Assembly (NCBI RefSeq): GCF_950295315.1
Contig: NC_080179.1
Location: forward strand, 74,760,261-74,824,260
Reading direction: 5' to 3'
DNA from: Erinaceus europaeus
Lineage: Eukaryota > Chordata > Mammalia > Eulipotyphla > Erinaceidae
DNA: 64,000 nt
Positions 46,730 to 56,420 of the stretch are shown piece after piece; position 1 is the first letter of the stretch; each line of letters begins with the position of its first letter. The notes under the pieces are model-generated. The model was not told the origin of the DNA and did no database searches. It worked only from the letters and a program-made list of their open reading frames with translations. Position numbers and translations under genes: made by a program.

Positions 46730-46787
46730 TAGGAGCATGAGACTCTTAATCTCAGGGTCATGGGTCAGAGCCCCACATTGGGCGACA
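46718..46787 (+). pseudogene. tRNA-Lys(CTT) copy between inverted LTRs
   Basis: The plus strand reads as tRNA-Lys. The anticodon arm TGAGACTCTTAATCTCA is perfect, with CTT at 46745-46747. The variable and T-arm region GGGTCATGGGTCAGAGCCCC has the T-loop altered. The acceptor 3' strand ATTGGGCG is followed by ACA where CCA is expected. The D-arm part (GCTAGCCCAGCATAGGAGC) overlaps the end of the left LTR arm and may belong to either. It is not a working tRNA gene: the 5' acceptor strand is missing or disrupted and the T-loop is changed. Its 3' end abuts the right LTR through GAA, exactly where a tRNA primer pairs with the primer-binding site. Confidence 0.85.
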
Positions 46788-46790
46788 GAA

Positions 46791-47165
46791 TGCCAGGATA
46801 GCGTGAGGGTATTTCTTCCTGAGCACGTGCTCTCTGGGTTAGAAAGAACTTAACCAGAGCCAACTTGGGCTGCTGCTTACTCAGCGATGTGGGAGAGGAA
46901 CCAGGAACTTGTGGCAGAGCGGAAACGCAATGCAATGCCTTCATTGATCAGAGAGAAAGCCTTTATATATATCTTTAACCAGAAGTGGCAAGTGGGAAAA
47001 GGAAATGGAGAAAAGAGCACGAAGGTAGAAAGCTTCCATAGCATAACCTGTTGCAAAGGTTCTAACCAGTGGGATTAACCAATACCCTGCAGGTAGGGTG
47101 GGTCTCAGGCAAAACAATGATTATGTAAATAGACCACAGCATCAAACAATGCAGGGGAGCTGACA
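46791..47165 (-). mobile_element. Right arm: complete LTR with tRNA-Lys primer-binding site
   Basis: Minus-strand LTR of 375 bp with TG...CA ends (TGTCAGCTCC at 47165, ending CTATCCTGGCA at 46791). It has a TATA box in GATATATATAAAGGC (about 46966-46980), then GATCAATGAAGG (a mutated AATAAA) and U5. Three bases (TTC) later comes TGTCGCCCAATGTGGGGC, which pairs with the 3' end of tRNA-Lys as in class II retroviruses, with two changes. The complementarity then continues through the anticodon arm instead of entering gag. U3 shares GTCTATTTACATAATCATTG with the solo LTR at 6974-7329. Confidence 0.9.
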
Positions 47166-47171
47166 TAATGC

Positions 47172-47280
47172 CCAATAGATATAGGCATTGGCAGGTTGAT
47201 CCATACTCCCAGCCTATTTCTGTCTTTCTCTGGTTGCGCAGGACTTTGGAGAGGTGGGTCCAGGAAACAATGGTGAGGTT
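47172..47280 (-). mobile_element. L1-3E fragment, antisense, beside the palindrome
   Basis: GGCATTGGCAGGTTGATCCA, CTCCCAGCC and GGTGAGGTTAG. The last 200 or so bases of the module are absent and are not found on the other side of the palindrome, so DNA was lost when the palindrome formed or later. Confidence 0.75.
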
Positions 47281-47950
47281 AGATCCCTGAGGTAAAGTTA
47301 ATTACATTTATTTAACTTCTACAAGTTTGCAAGCAACTCTATGCCCTAATCCTGCATTCCAGTTCTACTCTCAAGTCTGACACCATCATCCCAGACAGTA
47401 TTTCTGGTCCACCCCATCTTACCTATCAAGCTCAAGCAAAGATTTATATTAAGACATAGACTCCTAGGAACATTCCTAAATTAGACTTCCTAGCTTCCTT
47501 CCACCCTAAGGTTCCTACTTTCATCTGCTCTATTCCTACTTTCTGGCTCCTGTTTATTAAACATTTTGTCCTGCTTTTTATCTTACTGCCTTTCAGACAC
47601 CACATTGCAGATGCTACTATGAGTCCATCCTGACTTCCTTGGGCAGGTGACTCCATCAGTATGCTGGGACCTCACCCTTCCAGAGCCTTACCCCACTAGG
47701 GAAAGATACACAGGTTGGGGGTATGTGTCAGCCTACCAATGCCCATGTCCAGTGGAAAAGCAATTACAGAACCCAGAATTTCTACCTTCTGCATCCCAAA
47801 AAGAATTTGGGTTTTTACTCCCAAAGGGGTCAATAATAGTGAAGTTTCCAGTAGAGGGAATGGGACACAGAACTCTGGTGTTGGGAACTATATGTAATTA
47901 TACCCCTATTATCTTACAGTCTTGTAAATCAATATTAAATCACTAATTAA
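47281..47950 (+). mobile_element. L1-3E, sense, older subfamily
   Basis: GGAACATTCCTAAATTAGAC, TTCAGACACCACATTGCAGATG, CCAATGCCCATGTCCAGTGG, GAGGGAATGGGACACAGAAC and the terminal AAATCAATATTAAATCACTAA. It faces the preceding antisense fragment. Confidence 0.82.
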
Positions 47951-48350
47951 AAAATCAATTAAAATTAAAACTAATGGATGATCTCATTTAGTGAGGCATC
48001 ATACAATTTCTTTGGCTTAGAAACATTACGTTATTAACTTGAGTCTATGAGTGAAATTAATTTACAAAATTCATGAATGTGTATGGTTTATGTGTTTATA
48101 TTTGTTCCATGGCAAGCTCATTGTGAAATTCATAAAATGAAAAAGAGACAAGATCACATTGGAGAATGAATGGAAATAATCACCCTACCAATTAGTAAAG
48201 TCATTATAAAGCTAAAGTAATTAAGAGTGAATGGGCTGTTAGCACAAGAACAAATTAACCAATAAAACTGGAAAAGAAAATCCAGGAACAGAAATTGAAA
48301 AATTACACAACAACTTTAGAGATAAGAAGGTGAAAATAAGTAATAAAATA
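47951..48350. other. AT-rich intergenic DNA
   Basis: No feature recognised. Confidence 0.4.
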
Positions 48351-48352
48351 TG

Positions 48353-48500
48353 GGGGGGCAGCAAGATAGCTCACTGGGGGAGTGCACTTCCTTTAAGGGC
48401 ACAACTCAGGTTTGAACCCAGCCACCACCACAGTAAGGGGAGCTTCCAGACTATGATCTCTTTCTCCCTCTTTTTCTCTGTTGCTATCTGAAGAAAAAAA
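48353..48500 (+). mobile_element. S5 SINE
   Basis: GGCAGCAAGATAGCTCACTG, GGTTTGAACCCAGCCACC (B box), GAGCTTCCAGACTATGATC and TTGCTATCTGAAG. Confidence 0.7.
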
Positions 48501-48814
48501 GAATCATCCTAGGGTGATGAAGCCCAATGAGAGAGAAAAAAATTCAAATTTTAAAAATAATAGATATGGAGGCTGCTCGAGTGGAAAAATTACAGCAATA
48601 CTAATAATAACTATAACAGTATTATTTGCTTTCACTATTAACAAAAATAGATCCAAGAGGATTAAAATCTAACTGTGAAAGCAGTGATTTTTTTAAGTTT
48701 TACAGAAAATTTAGATGATTATTATCTATAAATACAAAAGAATGTCTTATATGGAAGCAAAATTTAACATATGAATTAAAAATTAAAAAGTGAAAGATCG
48801 ATATAATCTGAAGA

Positions 48815-48910
48815 GAGCCAGAGAATGCAGAACTTTAGTGGTAGGTATGGTGTGGAACTATACATTGTAATCTTATGATCTTGTAACAAACTGTTATTAA
48901 CAAAGTTTTT
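48815..48910 (+). mobile_element. L1-tail fragment
   Basis: GCAGAACTTTAGTGGTAGG, GTGTGGAACTATACATTG, ATCTTATGATCTTGTAAC: L1 terminus, sense. Confidence 0.6.
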
Positions 48911-48961
48911 AAAAAAAGAAAGGATTAAGAAGATAGTTGTCTTTACTAAAGAAAAAATATA

Positions 48962-48982
48962 GGAGCCGGGCAGTAGCGCAAT
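48962..48982 (+). mobile_element. S1 head fragment, about 20 bases
   Basis: GGAGCCGGGCAGTAGCGCAA is the S1 head cut off after the start of the A box. An AT-rich run and then a full S1 in the opposite orientation follow. Confidence 0.65.
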
Positions 48983-49029
48983 TTTTTTAGTTAAAAAAAA
49001 TTAATTTTTTTTATTTTTTTATTTATTTT

Positions 49030-49271
49030 ATTTATTTATTCCCTTTTGTTGCCCTTGTTGTTTTTTATTGTTGTAGTTATTATTGTTGTTGTCGTTGTTG
49101 GATAGGACAGAGAGAAATGGAGAGAAAGATAGACACCTGCAGATCTGCTTCACCACCTGTGAAGCGACTCCCCTACAGGTGGGGAGCCGGGGTTCGAACC
49201 GGGATCCTTATGCCGGTCCTTGTGCTTTGCGCCACCTGCGCTTAACCCGCTGTGCTACAGCCCGACTCCCT
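49030..49271 (-). mobile_element. S1 SINE
   Basis: Antisense S1. The purine-rich middle is shortened (GAGAGAAATGGAGAGAAAGATAGACACC). B-box region GGGGTTCGAACCGGG, head CAGCCCGACTCCC. Confidence 0.92.
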
Positions 49272-49289
49272 GAATAAATTAATTTTTAA

Positions 49290-50260
49290 AAAATACTTAA
49301 CCCCCACACATATAGCCATCTAATTTTTGATGAGGGGTCCCAAACTATCAAATGGAGGAGGAAGGCAGGTCTCTTCAAAAAACAGTGCTGGAAAATTTGG
49401 GTTGAAACATGCAGAAGAGTGAAACTGAACTACAGACCAATATCTCAGATGAACATAGATGCCAAAATATTGAACAAGATCCTAGCCAACCAGATACAGC
49501 AGTATATCAAAAAGATTGTTCATCACGACCAAGTGGGATTTACTCCAGGAATACAGGCTGGTTCAATATACGTAAGTAAATCAATGTCATTCACCACATC
49601 AATAAAAGCAAAACCAAAAACACATGGTTATCTCGATAGATACAGAGAAAGCCTTTGACAAAATCCAGCACCCATTAATGCACAAAACACTACCAAAAAA
49701 TGGGAATAGATGGGAAATTCCTCAATGGAGTCCATATACAGCAAACCTACAGCCATCATTATACTCAACGGACAGAAGCTGAAAACATTCCCCCTCAGAT
49801 CAGGGGCTAGACAGGGCTGTCCATTATCACCACTACTCTTCAACATAGTTCTCGCAATAGCAATCAGGCAAGAGAAAGGAATCAAAGGGATACAGATTGG
49901 AAGGGAAGAAGTCAAGCTCTCACTATTTGCAGATGATATGATAGTGTACATAGAAAAGCCTAAATGACCCAGCAGAAAACTACTGGAAGTTACTAGACAA
50001 TATAGCCAGGTGTCAAGCTACAAAATCCATGTACAAAAATCAGTGGCATTTCTTTATGCAAACACTAAGTTCAAAGAAGAGGCTATCCAGAAATCACTCC
50101 TATACACTGTCGCAGCAAAATCAATAAAACCTGACCAAAGACGTGAAAGACTTGTTCACTGAGAACTATGAGTCACGATTCAAAGAAATAGAAAATGACA
50201 CCAAGAAACGGAAAAATATCCGATGCTCATGGATTGGAATAATTAATAAGTGATAGAAAA
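49290..50260 (+). mobile_element. L1 ORF2 remnant with segments in permuted order
   Basis: 49295-49430 encodes a late ORF2 segment (PHIYGHLIFD-like through CRRVKLN). It then runs in frame into an early RT segment ([19 protein letters not shown]) at about 49432, followed by the RT core ([28 protein letters not shown] at 49925-49955). Later come AFLYANTKF and a frame-shifted stretch to about 50240. The late segment normally lies downstream of the RT. Several frame changes (about 49640-49710, 49965, 50130) make it non-functional. Confidence 0.82.
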
Positions 50261-50274
50261 TAGATTAATAGATT

Positions 50275-50440
50275 AAGATCGATACAGATAGATAGTGACA
50301 GAACCAGCCCGTATCAGTGACCATGGGAGAAGCACTGCAGTTTCCACTGGTGGGGTTGGGACACAGAATTCTGGCAGTGGGACATGTTGGAACTATACAT
50401 TTTTGTAAAGCAATAGTAAATCACTATATTTAAAAAAAAA
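50275..50440 (+). mobile_element. L1-tail following ORF2 pieces
   Basis: GACCATGGGAGAAGCACTGC, TTTCCACTGGTGGGGTTGGG, TGTAAAGCAATAGTAAATCAC and an A-run. This resembles the tail at 59187-59350 and is probably the 3' end of the same L1. Confidence 0.7.
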
Positions 50441-50550
50441 ATGCAATTATGAAGCCCTTGCAAGTAGAAAAAAAAAAAAAAACCCTGTTGTGAACTTCAG
50501 TGTCTGCGTGACAACTCTGACACTTCTAGTGGCAGCTTCTTCCTTTCCTT

Positions 50551-50747
50551 CTATTTTTTTTTACTTTCTTTTACTGATAGAAACAAAGAAATATTGAGAA
50601 GGAAGGGGGAGATAGAGAGGGAGAGAAAAAGACAACTGCAGCCCTGCTCCACTGCTCATGAAACTTACCCCCTATGAATGAGACAGCGAGCTTGAACCTG
50701 GATTCTGACACGTGGTAATGTGTGCTCTGCCAGATGAGGCCCCAAAC
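50551..50747 (-). mobile_element. S2 SINE
   Basis: Antisense: GAGCTTGAACCTGGATTCTG over the B box, GTGTGCTCTGCCAGATGAGG near the head. Confidence 0.8.
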
Positions 50748-51565
50748 ATGCCAAGTTAAATTATGCCTTGAATCCTGGTAAGAGAAAAAAAGTCAGTACA
50801 AGAAGCCTCCACAGTCCTGCACCTGGGTGATGCATGTTCTTGGAGGCAGGGAGCAGATAATTGACACTCTGCTCCAGAGTTCATCCTAAACCTTCATCTG
50901 GGCAGGTTTTCCTTGGGGGACTCTCTTTTCACCTCATATTGATGGACGCAGGGCCCCGATGACAAGGGGGAGGTGAGGCCAGAGGCAAGGAGAAGGTCCT
51001 GACGACCCAGCAGGCAGAAAGCAGGTGCTCCCAGAGCAGCCCTTGCAAGACATGAATAAAGATGAAGCAGAACGGAGCCTTCCGCTGACCCCTCCTCACT
51101 TCGCCCCCTCGCCTGGCGTGAAAGACCCTTGGTGACACACGTCCCTCAGTCAGGAGTGTGTCTAGGGAGGCTGACAGGTGGTGAGATCTAAGAAGACCTC
51201 CCCTCTGGCTTCTCAAACGAGACGGAGAGGGACCCGGCAGGGCAGCCCTGTGCTGAAACATGATTATTATCAATTACTGTGGTGCTTGCTGACAAGGAGC
51301 TGCTGTGCGGTCTTTCTCAGCTTGTTAACATCTGTTCTTCAGCAGGGTCCTCACCAGAGCTCTTGGCAAGACCAGGGGTGCCTCTGCTGGGGGAGGACTC
51401 AGACTGAGACTTCAAAGGTGGGCCGGAGGCCACACAGAAGAGTCACCAAATATGAGGGAACCCTCTGGTCCTCAAAAACATGTCCTCAGAGCTTTATCTA
51501 TGTATTTGTGAATGTATCTTATTGACTGCATAGGAGGTGGGGGGGTTACAAGAAAGAGAGAGAAG
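50748..51565. other. Repeat-poor, moderately CpG-rich
   Basis: 51060-51260 has some CpG (CTTCGCCCCCTCGCC, CAAACGAGACGGAG), but no frame, splice site or promoter that I can defend. Confidence 0.35.
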
Positions 51566-52027
51566 GGGCCAGGTGGAGGCGTACCTAGGTCCAAGCCTCC
51601 AGTCCCCACCTGTGGTGGGGGAGCTTCCTGAGCAATGAAGCAGCACTGCAGGTGTCTCTCCTACCTTGCTGCCACATCTCCCCATTTCCTCTTAATTTCT
51701 CTCTCTTCTATTAGAGAGAACTGTTCTCTCTCTCCTCTCTCTCCTCTCTCTCTCCTCTCTCTCCTCTCTCTCCCTCTCTCTCTCCTCTCTCTCTCCTCTC
51801 TCTCTCCTCTCTCTCCTCTCTTTCTCCTCTCTCTCCTCTCTCTCTCCCTCTCTCTCTCCTCTCTCTCTCCTCTCTCTCCTCTCTCTCTCCTCTCTCTCCT
51901 CTCTCTCTCCTCTCTCTCCTCTCTCTCTCCTCTCTCTCTCCTCTCTCCTCTCTCTCTCCTCTCTCTCTCTCCTCTCTCTCTCCTCTCTCTCCTCTCTCTC
52001 TCCTCTCTCTCTCTCCCTCTCTCTCTC

Positions 52028-52059
<32 letters not shown>

Positions 52060-52370
52060 CCTCTCTCCTCTCTCTCTCCTCTCTCTCTCTCCTCTCTCTC
52101 CTCTCTCCTCTCTCTCTCCTCTCTCTCCTCTCTCTCTCCTCTCTCTCTCCTCTCTCTCCTCTCTCTCTCCTCTCTCTCTCTCCTCTCTCTCTCCTCTCTC
52201 TCTCCTCTCTCTCTCTCCTCTCTCTCTCCTCTCTCTCTCCTCTGTCTCTTCTCTCTCTCTCCTCTCTCTCTTCTCTATCTCTCTCCCCTTCCCCCTTCAT
52301 ATCCCTAACCTCATCCCTTTCTCTCACCCTTTATAAAAAGTCACCTTGGAGCAGTGGCCCCGGAAATGGA
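51566..52370 (+). mobile_element. S2 SINE carrying a 575-bp array
   Basis: SINE head and body at 51566-51715 (GGGGCCAGGTGGAGGCGTAC, AGGTCCAAGCCTCCAG). The pyrimidine-rich middle is replaced by a large array, and a SINE end of the long type resumes at 52322 (TTTATAAAAAGTCACCTTGG, AGCAGTGGCCCC). Confidence 0.8.
51716..52290. repeat. (CTCTCTCC)n-type pyrimidine minisatellite
   Basis: About 575 bases of CT with an extra C every 6 to 14 bases, almost no purine on the plus strand. The mixed unit lengths (CTCTCTCC, CTCTCTCTCC) point to slippage. Artefactual frames of more than 200 codons (Ser/Leu or Arg/Glu only) run through both strands. Confidence 0.97.
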
Positions 52371-52667
52371 AAAAATAGATATCATGCCACTTGACTGACG
52401 TATTATATTCCTGGTATTACATCCATAGGGTGGTGGAAAGACTCAAGAGTTCAGAGGTATCCGGGTTAGCATTCTGGCTTCACTATTCACTCACGGCATG
52501 TGAGCCCCTGCCCTCCCTAACCTTCTTCTCCTTAGCCTATGAAGTGAGTACAAGTCCAGTGGACCATACTAAAACACAGCCACCTCCCTATAACAGGGAC
52601 CAGTGTTACACAGAAAACCACACTCATAAATTTGCTTATTACAGAGGTATTTAATAAGTAAATCACC
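52371..52667. other. No recognisable feature
   Basis: Short unique spacer between repeats. Confidence 0.4.
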
Positions 52668-52945
52668 GGGGGTCGGTTGTTCACTCAGCAAGTTAAGCGC
52701 ACGTGGCGCAAAGCACAAGGACCGGCATAAGGATCCTGGTTTGAGCCCCCGGCTCACCACCTGCAGGGGAGTCGCTTCACAGGCGGTGAAGCAGGTCTGC
52801 AGGTGTCTGTCTTTCTCTCCCCCTCTCTGTCTTCCCCTCCTCTCTCCATTTCTCTCTGTCCTATCCAGCAATGACGATATCAGCAACAACAATAATAACT
52901 ACAGCAACAATAAAACAAGGGTAACAAAAGGGAAAATAAATAATA
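52668..52945 (+). mobile_element. S1 SINE
   Basis: Head altered (GGGGTCGGTTGTTCACTCAG), B box GGTTTGAGCCC, full tail. First of four consecutive sense SINEs. Confidence 0.92.
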
Positions 52946-52977
52946 ATAATCAATGTTTTTAAAAAAGTAAATCATCA

Positions 52978-53170
52978 ATAGTTGGGCAGTGGTGTGCCCA
53001 CCTGAGTACTCATGATACCTTGTGAGAGGATCTAGGTTCAAGTCTCTGGTCCCCACCTGCAAGGGGAAAGCTTCAGGAGCTGTGCTGCAGGTGTCTCCCC
53101 CCTCTCTCTCCTTCTCTCCTCCTATTTATTTCTCTGCCTTTCACCTTCCATCAAACAAAGGGAAAAGAAA
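52978..53170 (+). mobile_element. S2 SINE
   Basis: GTTGGGCAGTGGTGTGCCC head, AGGTTCAAGTCTC B box, tail CCATCAAACAAAGGG. Confidence 0.83.
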
Positions 53171-53319
53171 CAATGGTGATAGCTACAATGATCAATTACA
53201 GTCATCAGACAGCTGGCACGAGACTCCATATATGACTGTAATCGGGACACTGACCAGAGTCTGTAACAGATATTGTCTCTAAATCTGAAGATTATGAGTG
53301 ATATTAAAAATCTTTTATT

Positions 53320-53590
53320 CTGGGAGTCGGGCGGTAGCGCAGCTGGTTAAGCGCAGGTGGCACTTAAAGCACAAGGACCAGCATAAGGATCCCAGTTCGA
53401 GCCCCCGGCTCCCCACCTGCAGGGGAGTCGCTTCCCAGGCGGTGAAGCAGGTCTGCAGGTGTCTGTCTTTCTCTCTCCCCTCTCTGTCTTATCCTCCTCT
53501 CTCCATTTCTCTGTGTCCTATCCAACAATGAAGACATCGATAACAACAACAATAAAACAAGGGCAACAAAAGGGAATAAATACATTTTTT
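53320..53590 (+). mobile_element. S1 SINE
   Basis: Near-consensus head GGGAGTCGGGCGGTAGCGCA with B box AGTTCGAGCCC. Tail AATAAATACATTTTTTTTAA. Confidence 0.95.
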
Positions 53591-53609
53591 TTAAAAAAGT
53601 AAAGGCATT

Positions 53610-53890
53610 GGGAGTCGGTCTGTAGCGCGGCAGGTTAAGCGCAGGTGGCGCAAAGCACAAGGACCGGCATAAGGATCCCGGTTCGAACCCCGGATCCCCA
53701 CCTGCAGGGGAGTCGCTTCACAGGCGGTGAAGCAGGTCTGCAGGTGTCTGTCTTGTCTCTCCCCCTCTCTGTCTTCCCCTCCTCTCTCCATTTCTCTCTG
53801 TCCTATCCAACAACAACAACAATAATAACTACAACAATAAAACAACAAGGGCAACAAAAGGGAATAAATAAATAAAATAAATACTTTTTT
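53610..53890 (+). mobile_element. S1 SINE
   Basis: Head GGGAGTCGGTCTGTAGCGCG, B box GGTTCGAACCC. The spacer that flanks it (AAAAAAGTAAAGGCAT before, AAAAAGGTAAAGGCAT after) is its TSD. Confidence 0.95.
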
Positions 53891-53957
53891 TAAAAAAGGT
53901 AAAGGCATGTTTAAAAAAAGAAATGTTATTTACTTATTTGTTTTTTTGTTTATAATT

Positions 53958-54085
53958 CTATTTGTTTATTTTAATGACAAAGATACAGAGAAGACCAAAG
54001 CTGCACTCAGCTCTGGCTTACGGTGGTGCTGAGGATGAACCTGGAACCTCGGGCATTAAGGTCTTTTGCGTCACCATTATACTGT
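53958..54085 (-). mobile_element. S3 SINE
   Basis: Antisense: GCACTCAGCTCTGGCTTACG, GGATGAACCTGGAACC, TTTTGCGTCACCATTATAC. Confidence 0.78.
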
Positions 54086-54162
54086 TACTAAGAAAGTCCC
54101 ATTCCGATGAGGTGACAGAGAACTGTTACTAGTAAAGCCCCATTCAGATGACGAGTCATGAT
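54080..54162. repeat. Tandem duplication of about 41 bases
   Basis: ACTGTTACTAAGAAAGTCCC and, 41 bases later, ACTGTTACTAGTAAAGCCCC, each followed by CATTC(C/A)GATGA. Two diverged units. Confidence 0.75.
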
Positions 54163-54810
54163 GTGACTGCCCACTGCCGTCAAGTTTTTCAGAAACACTC
54201 AATAGCGTGGAGAGGGGCCACGCTAGTAATTCAGTGAAAAAATTGCAGACTACACCAGCCAGGGTCCACAACAGAAGGCAGGACTGGGGTGTCTTGCCTG
54301 GCTATGTCCCCCAGGGTGTCGCCATTCAAGTCAATGCTCAGGGACAGCAGGCCTAACCTGCTTTCACCTGCCCCGTTATACTGGAGGTTTCCGCTGGAAC
54401 CACGTCCCCAGGTCTCCCAGAGGTGTTGCCAGGGAGGACTGAGTCGGGGTGGGGGCAGTCTGCTGAGATGTTTTTGTCTCTCCCTGAATGGTGTGGGGAG
54501 TGAGCTGTTAGCATATTAAGGGGGGAGCTGGGGCTTCCTCCACTGTCATTGATCAGCAGCCTCAGGAAGACGAGCACACGGAGTGTGCTGCTGAGAGGTG
54601 GACACGTCAGAGTCTGTCTACCAAGAGAAGAGGGGAGAAGAGGCTCGCCAGTGTGAAAGGGACCCTCCTCTGTGCCACTCTCCCTGCTCCCACACTTCTT
54701 TTCTGCTCCCCCCTTTCCCTTCCTGAAAATGACTCCATAACCCACTGAAGCTTTGTCACCTTCTACCCCATTTAATTTCCTTAATATTTGTTATTTTTAA
54801 AATCGTTATA
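54163..54810. other. Repeat-poor, GC-moderate
   Basis: A 130-codon minus frame (54353-54745) has no recognisable motif. I do not call a gene. Confidence 0.4.
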
Positions 54811-54814
54811 CATT

Positions 54815-54900
54815 TTTACATTATTTGATAGAACAGAGAGAAATTGAGATGAGTGGAGGAGACGGAAAGGGGTCATGTCTTCTTCCCCTAGTAGGAACTC
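54815..54900 (-). mobile_element. SINE 3'-half fragment
   Basis: Antisense GATAGAACAGAGAGAAATTGAG and GGAGGAGACGGAAAGG. The head half is missing. Confidence 0.55.
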
Positions 54901-55500
54901 TAGAGTATCCCAGTGCCTACCTACCCACAAACCTTCCCACAGCGACCCAGCTTAAAGTAAAGAAAAGCACCTGGCAGGCCCACATCACCTGCCGACACCC
55001 CATGTCAACAGCAGACCTCAGCCGCTGACTGAACTTCAGGTCAGTCAGTCATTCGTTCATTCGTTCATCTCCATTTGGGCTTCCAGCCAGATTAGGACCT
55101 GGGGTCATGCAAGAGAATTGACTTAAATCAACCATCATCACATCACTCCTCAAGGGATAAAAAAGAAAATGCTTGATTTTATGAGAGAAATCAATGAGAA
55201 GGGAGATCAAAGAGATGGGGGTAGATGGAGCAGTCGCTATGAGAGAGAAATAATGGCCAACGGTCACTCACACCCCGTGCAATTCATTCCCTAAGAGGAA
55301 GTGAAATCCTGAGGAGTAGGAGTTTGCCTTGAAGAGTCAAGTTCTGAAGAACCACCAGCCATCATAATCTCTATATCTGATCTGAGTTCCTCTGTCCTCT
55401 GAGAGTCAACTCTTGTTCTTTGGGAATGATGTCATCATGTTGAGAGTCATGATGTAGAGCACAAATCTTCACATGAACAAATATGTTCTTTACTACTACT
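54901..55500. other. No recognisable feature
   Basis: Contains a short CATTCGTT(CATTCGTT)CAT repeat at 55050. No gene evidence. Confidence 0.4.
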
Positions 55501-55504
55501 ATTA

Positions 55505-56064
55505 TTAGTAGTAGTAGTAGTTAGTAGTAGTGCCACTGGGGGCTCTGTGCTTGCATAACAAATCCACCACTCCCAGTGGTCATATTTTTTTTCCTTTCTC
55601 TCTCTCTCTTATGTTTTTAAAGACTTTTTTTTATTTATTCCCTTTTGTTGCCCTTGTTGTTTTATTGTTGTAGTTATTGATGTCGTCATTGTTGGATAGG
55701 ACAAAGAGAAATGGAGAGAGGAGGGGAAGACAGAGAAGAGGAGAGAAAGACAGACACCTGCAGACCTGCTTCACCGCTTGTGAAGTGACTCCCCTGCAGG
55801 TGGGGAGCTGGGGCCGGTTCTTGTGCTTGGTGCCACGTGTGCTTAACCCGCTGTGCTACCTCCCAACTCTCTCTCTCTCTTATTTTTATAGAGACAGAGA
55901 GATATTGAGAAGGAAAGGAAAACAGAGAATGAGAGAGATAGCTATAGCACTGCTTCACCACCATGCATGAAACTTCTCCCCTGTAGGTGGGTACTAGGAG
56001 CTTAAACCTGGGTCCTTGCACATGGTAATATGTGCACTCTACCAGGTGTGCCCTTGCCCAGCAC
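55505..56064 (-). mobile_element. S2/S1-long SINE interrupted by a younger S1
   Basis: Outer antisense SINE: long 3' block at 55530-55600 (GGGGGCTCTGTGCTTGCAT), then, after the insertion, 55870-56064 (GACAGAGAGATATTGAGAAG, AGCTTAAACCTGGGTCC, CACTCTACCAGGTGTGCCC). A TAG repeat precedes it. Confidence 0.82.
55617..55868 (-). mobile_element. S1 SINE lacking its B box, nested
   Basis: Antisense S1 inserted in the older SINE's CT-rich middle; CTCTCTCTCTTAT occurs on both sides. GGGGAGCTGGGGCCGGTTC shows that about 20 bases covering the B box are absent, although both ends are intact. Confidence 0.9.
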
Positions 56065-56144
56065 CCATGAACAGTTATGTTACAATGGGATCTGACCAGC
56101 CCTTTCCTCCGACCATGTGTCCCCTATGGTTCATGCAGTAGGCT

Positions 56145-56147
56145 GGA

Positions 56148-56197
<50 letters not shown>
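56145..56197. repeat. (CA)n microsatellite
   Basis: About 25 CA units after GGACAAA. Confidence 0.95.
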
Positions 56198-56198
<1 letters not shown>

Positions 56199-56267
56199 CT
56201 CAGTAAATCTGCCTCCAGCTTTAGCTAGGTAAGGGAGCAATGTTTCCTATGTTATTTTTTAACTTTG

Positions 56268-56367
56268 TGCAGCCCAGGAGGTGGTGAGTGGCCAGAGGGG
56301 CAGACTTGGGGACCTGGGGCTCTGAGTCTGATGTCTAGCACCACATGTGCTAGAGGGATGTTCTGGT

Positions 56368-56412
<45 letters not shown>

Positions 56413-56420
56413 GTCAATCT
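56268..56420 (+). mobile_element. S4 SINE with (CT)n
   Basis: GCAGCCCAGGAGGTGGTGAG head, GAGTCTGATGTCTAGCACCA, GCTAGAGGGATGTTCTGGTT, then CT repeats at 56370-56407. Confidence 0.78.

Noticed and set aside
46718..46787. Functional tRNA-Lys gene
   Set aside because: The anticodon arm is perfect but the 5' acceptor strand is absent or broken, the T-loop is altered, and the 3' end is joined to an LTR primer-binding site.
51692..52336. Frames of more than 200 codons on both strands
   Set aside because: They are translations of the CT/GA array (Ser-Leu or Arg-Glu repeats) and not genes.
52668..53890. CRISPR-like or satellite array
   Set aside because: Four SINEs of two families with tails and at least one TSD; spacing is irregular and the genome is mammalian.
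54353..54745. 130-codon minus-strand frame
   Set aside because: No motif, no homology I recognise, and composition like the flanking non-coding DNA.
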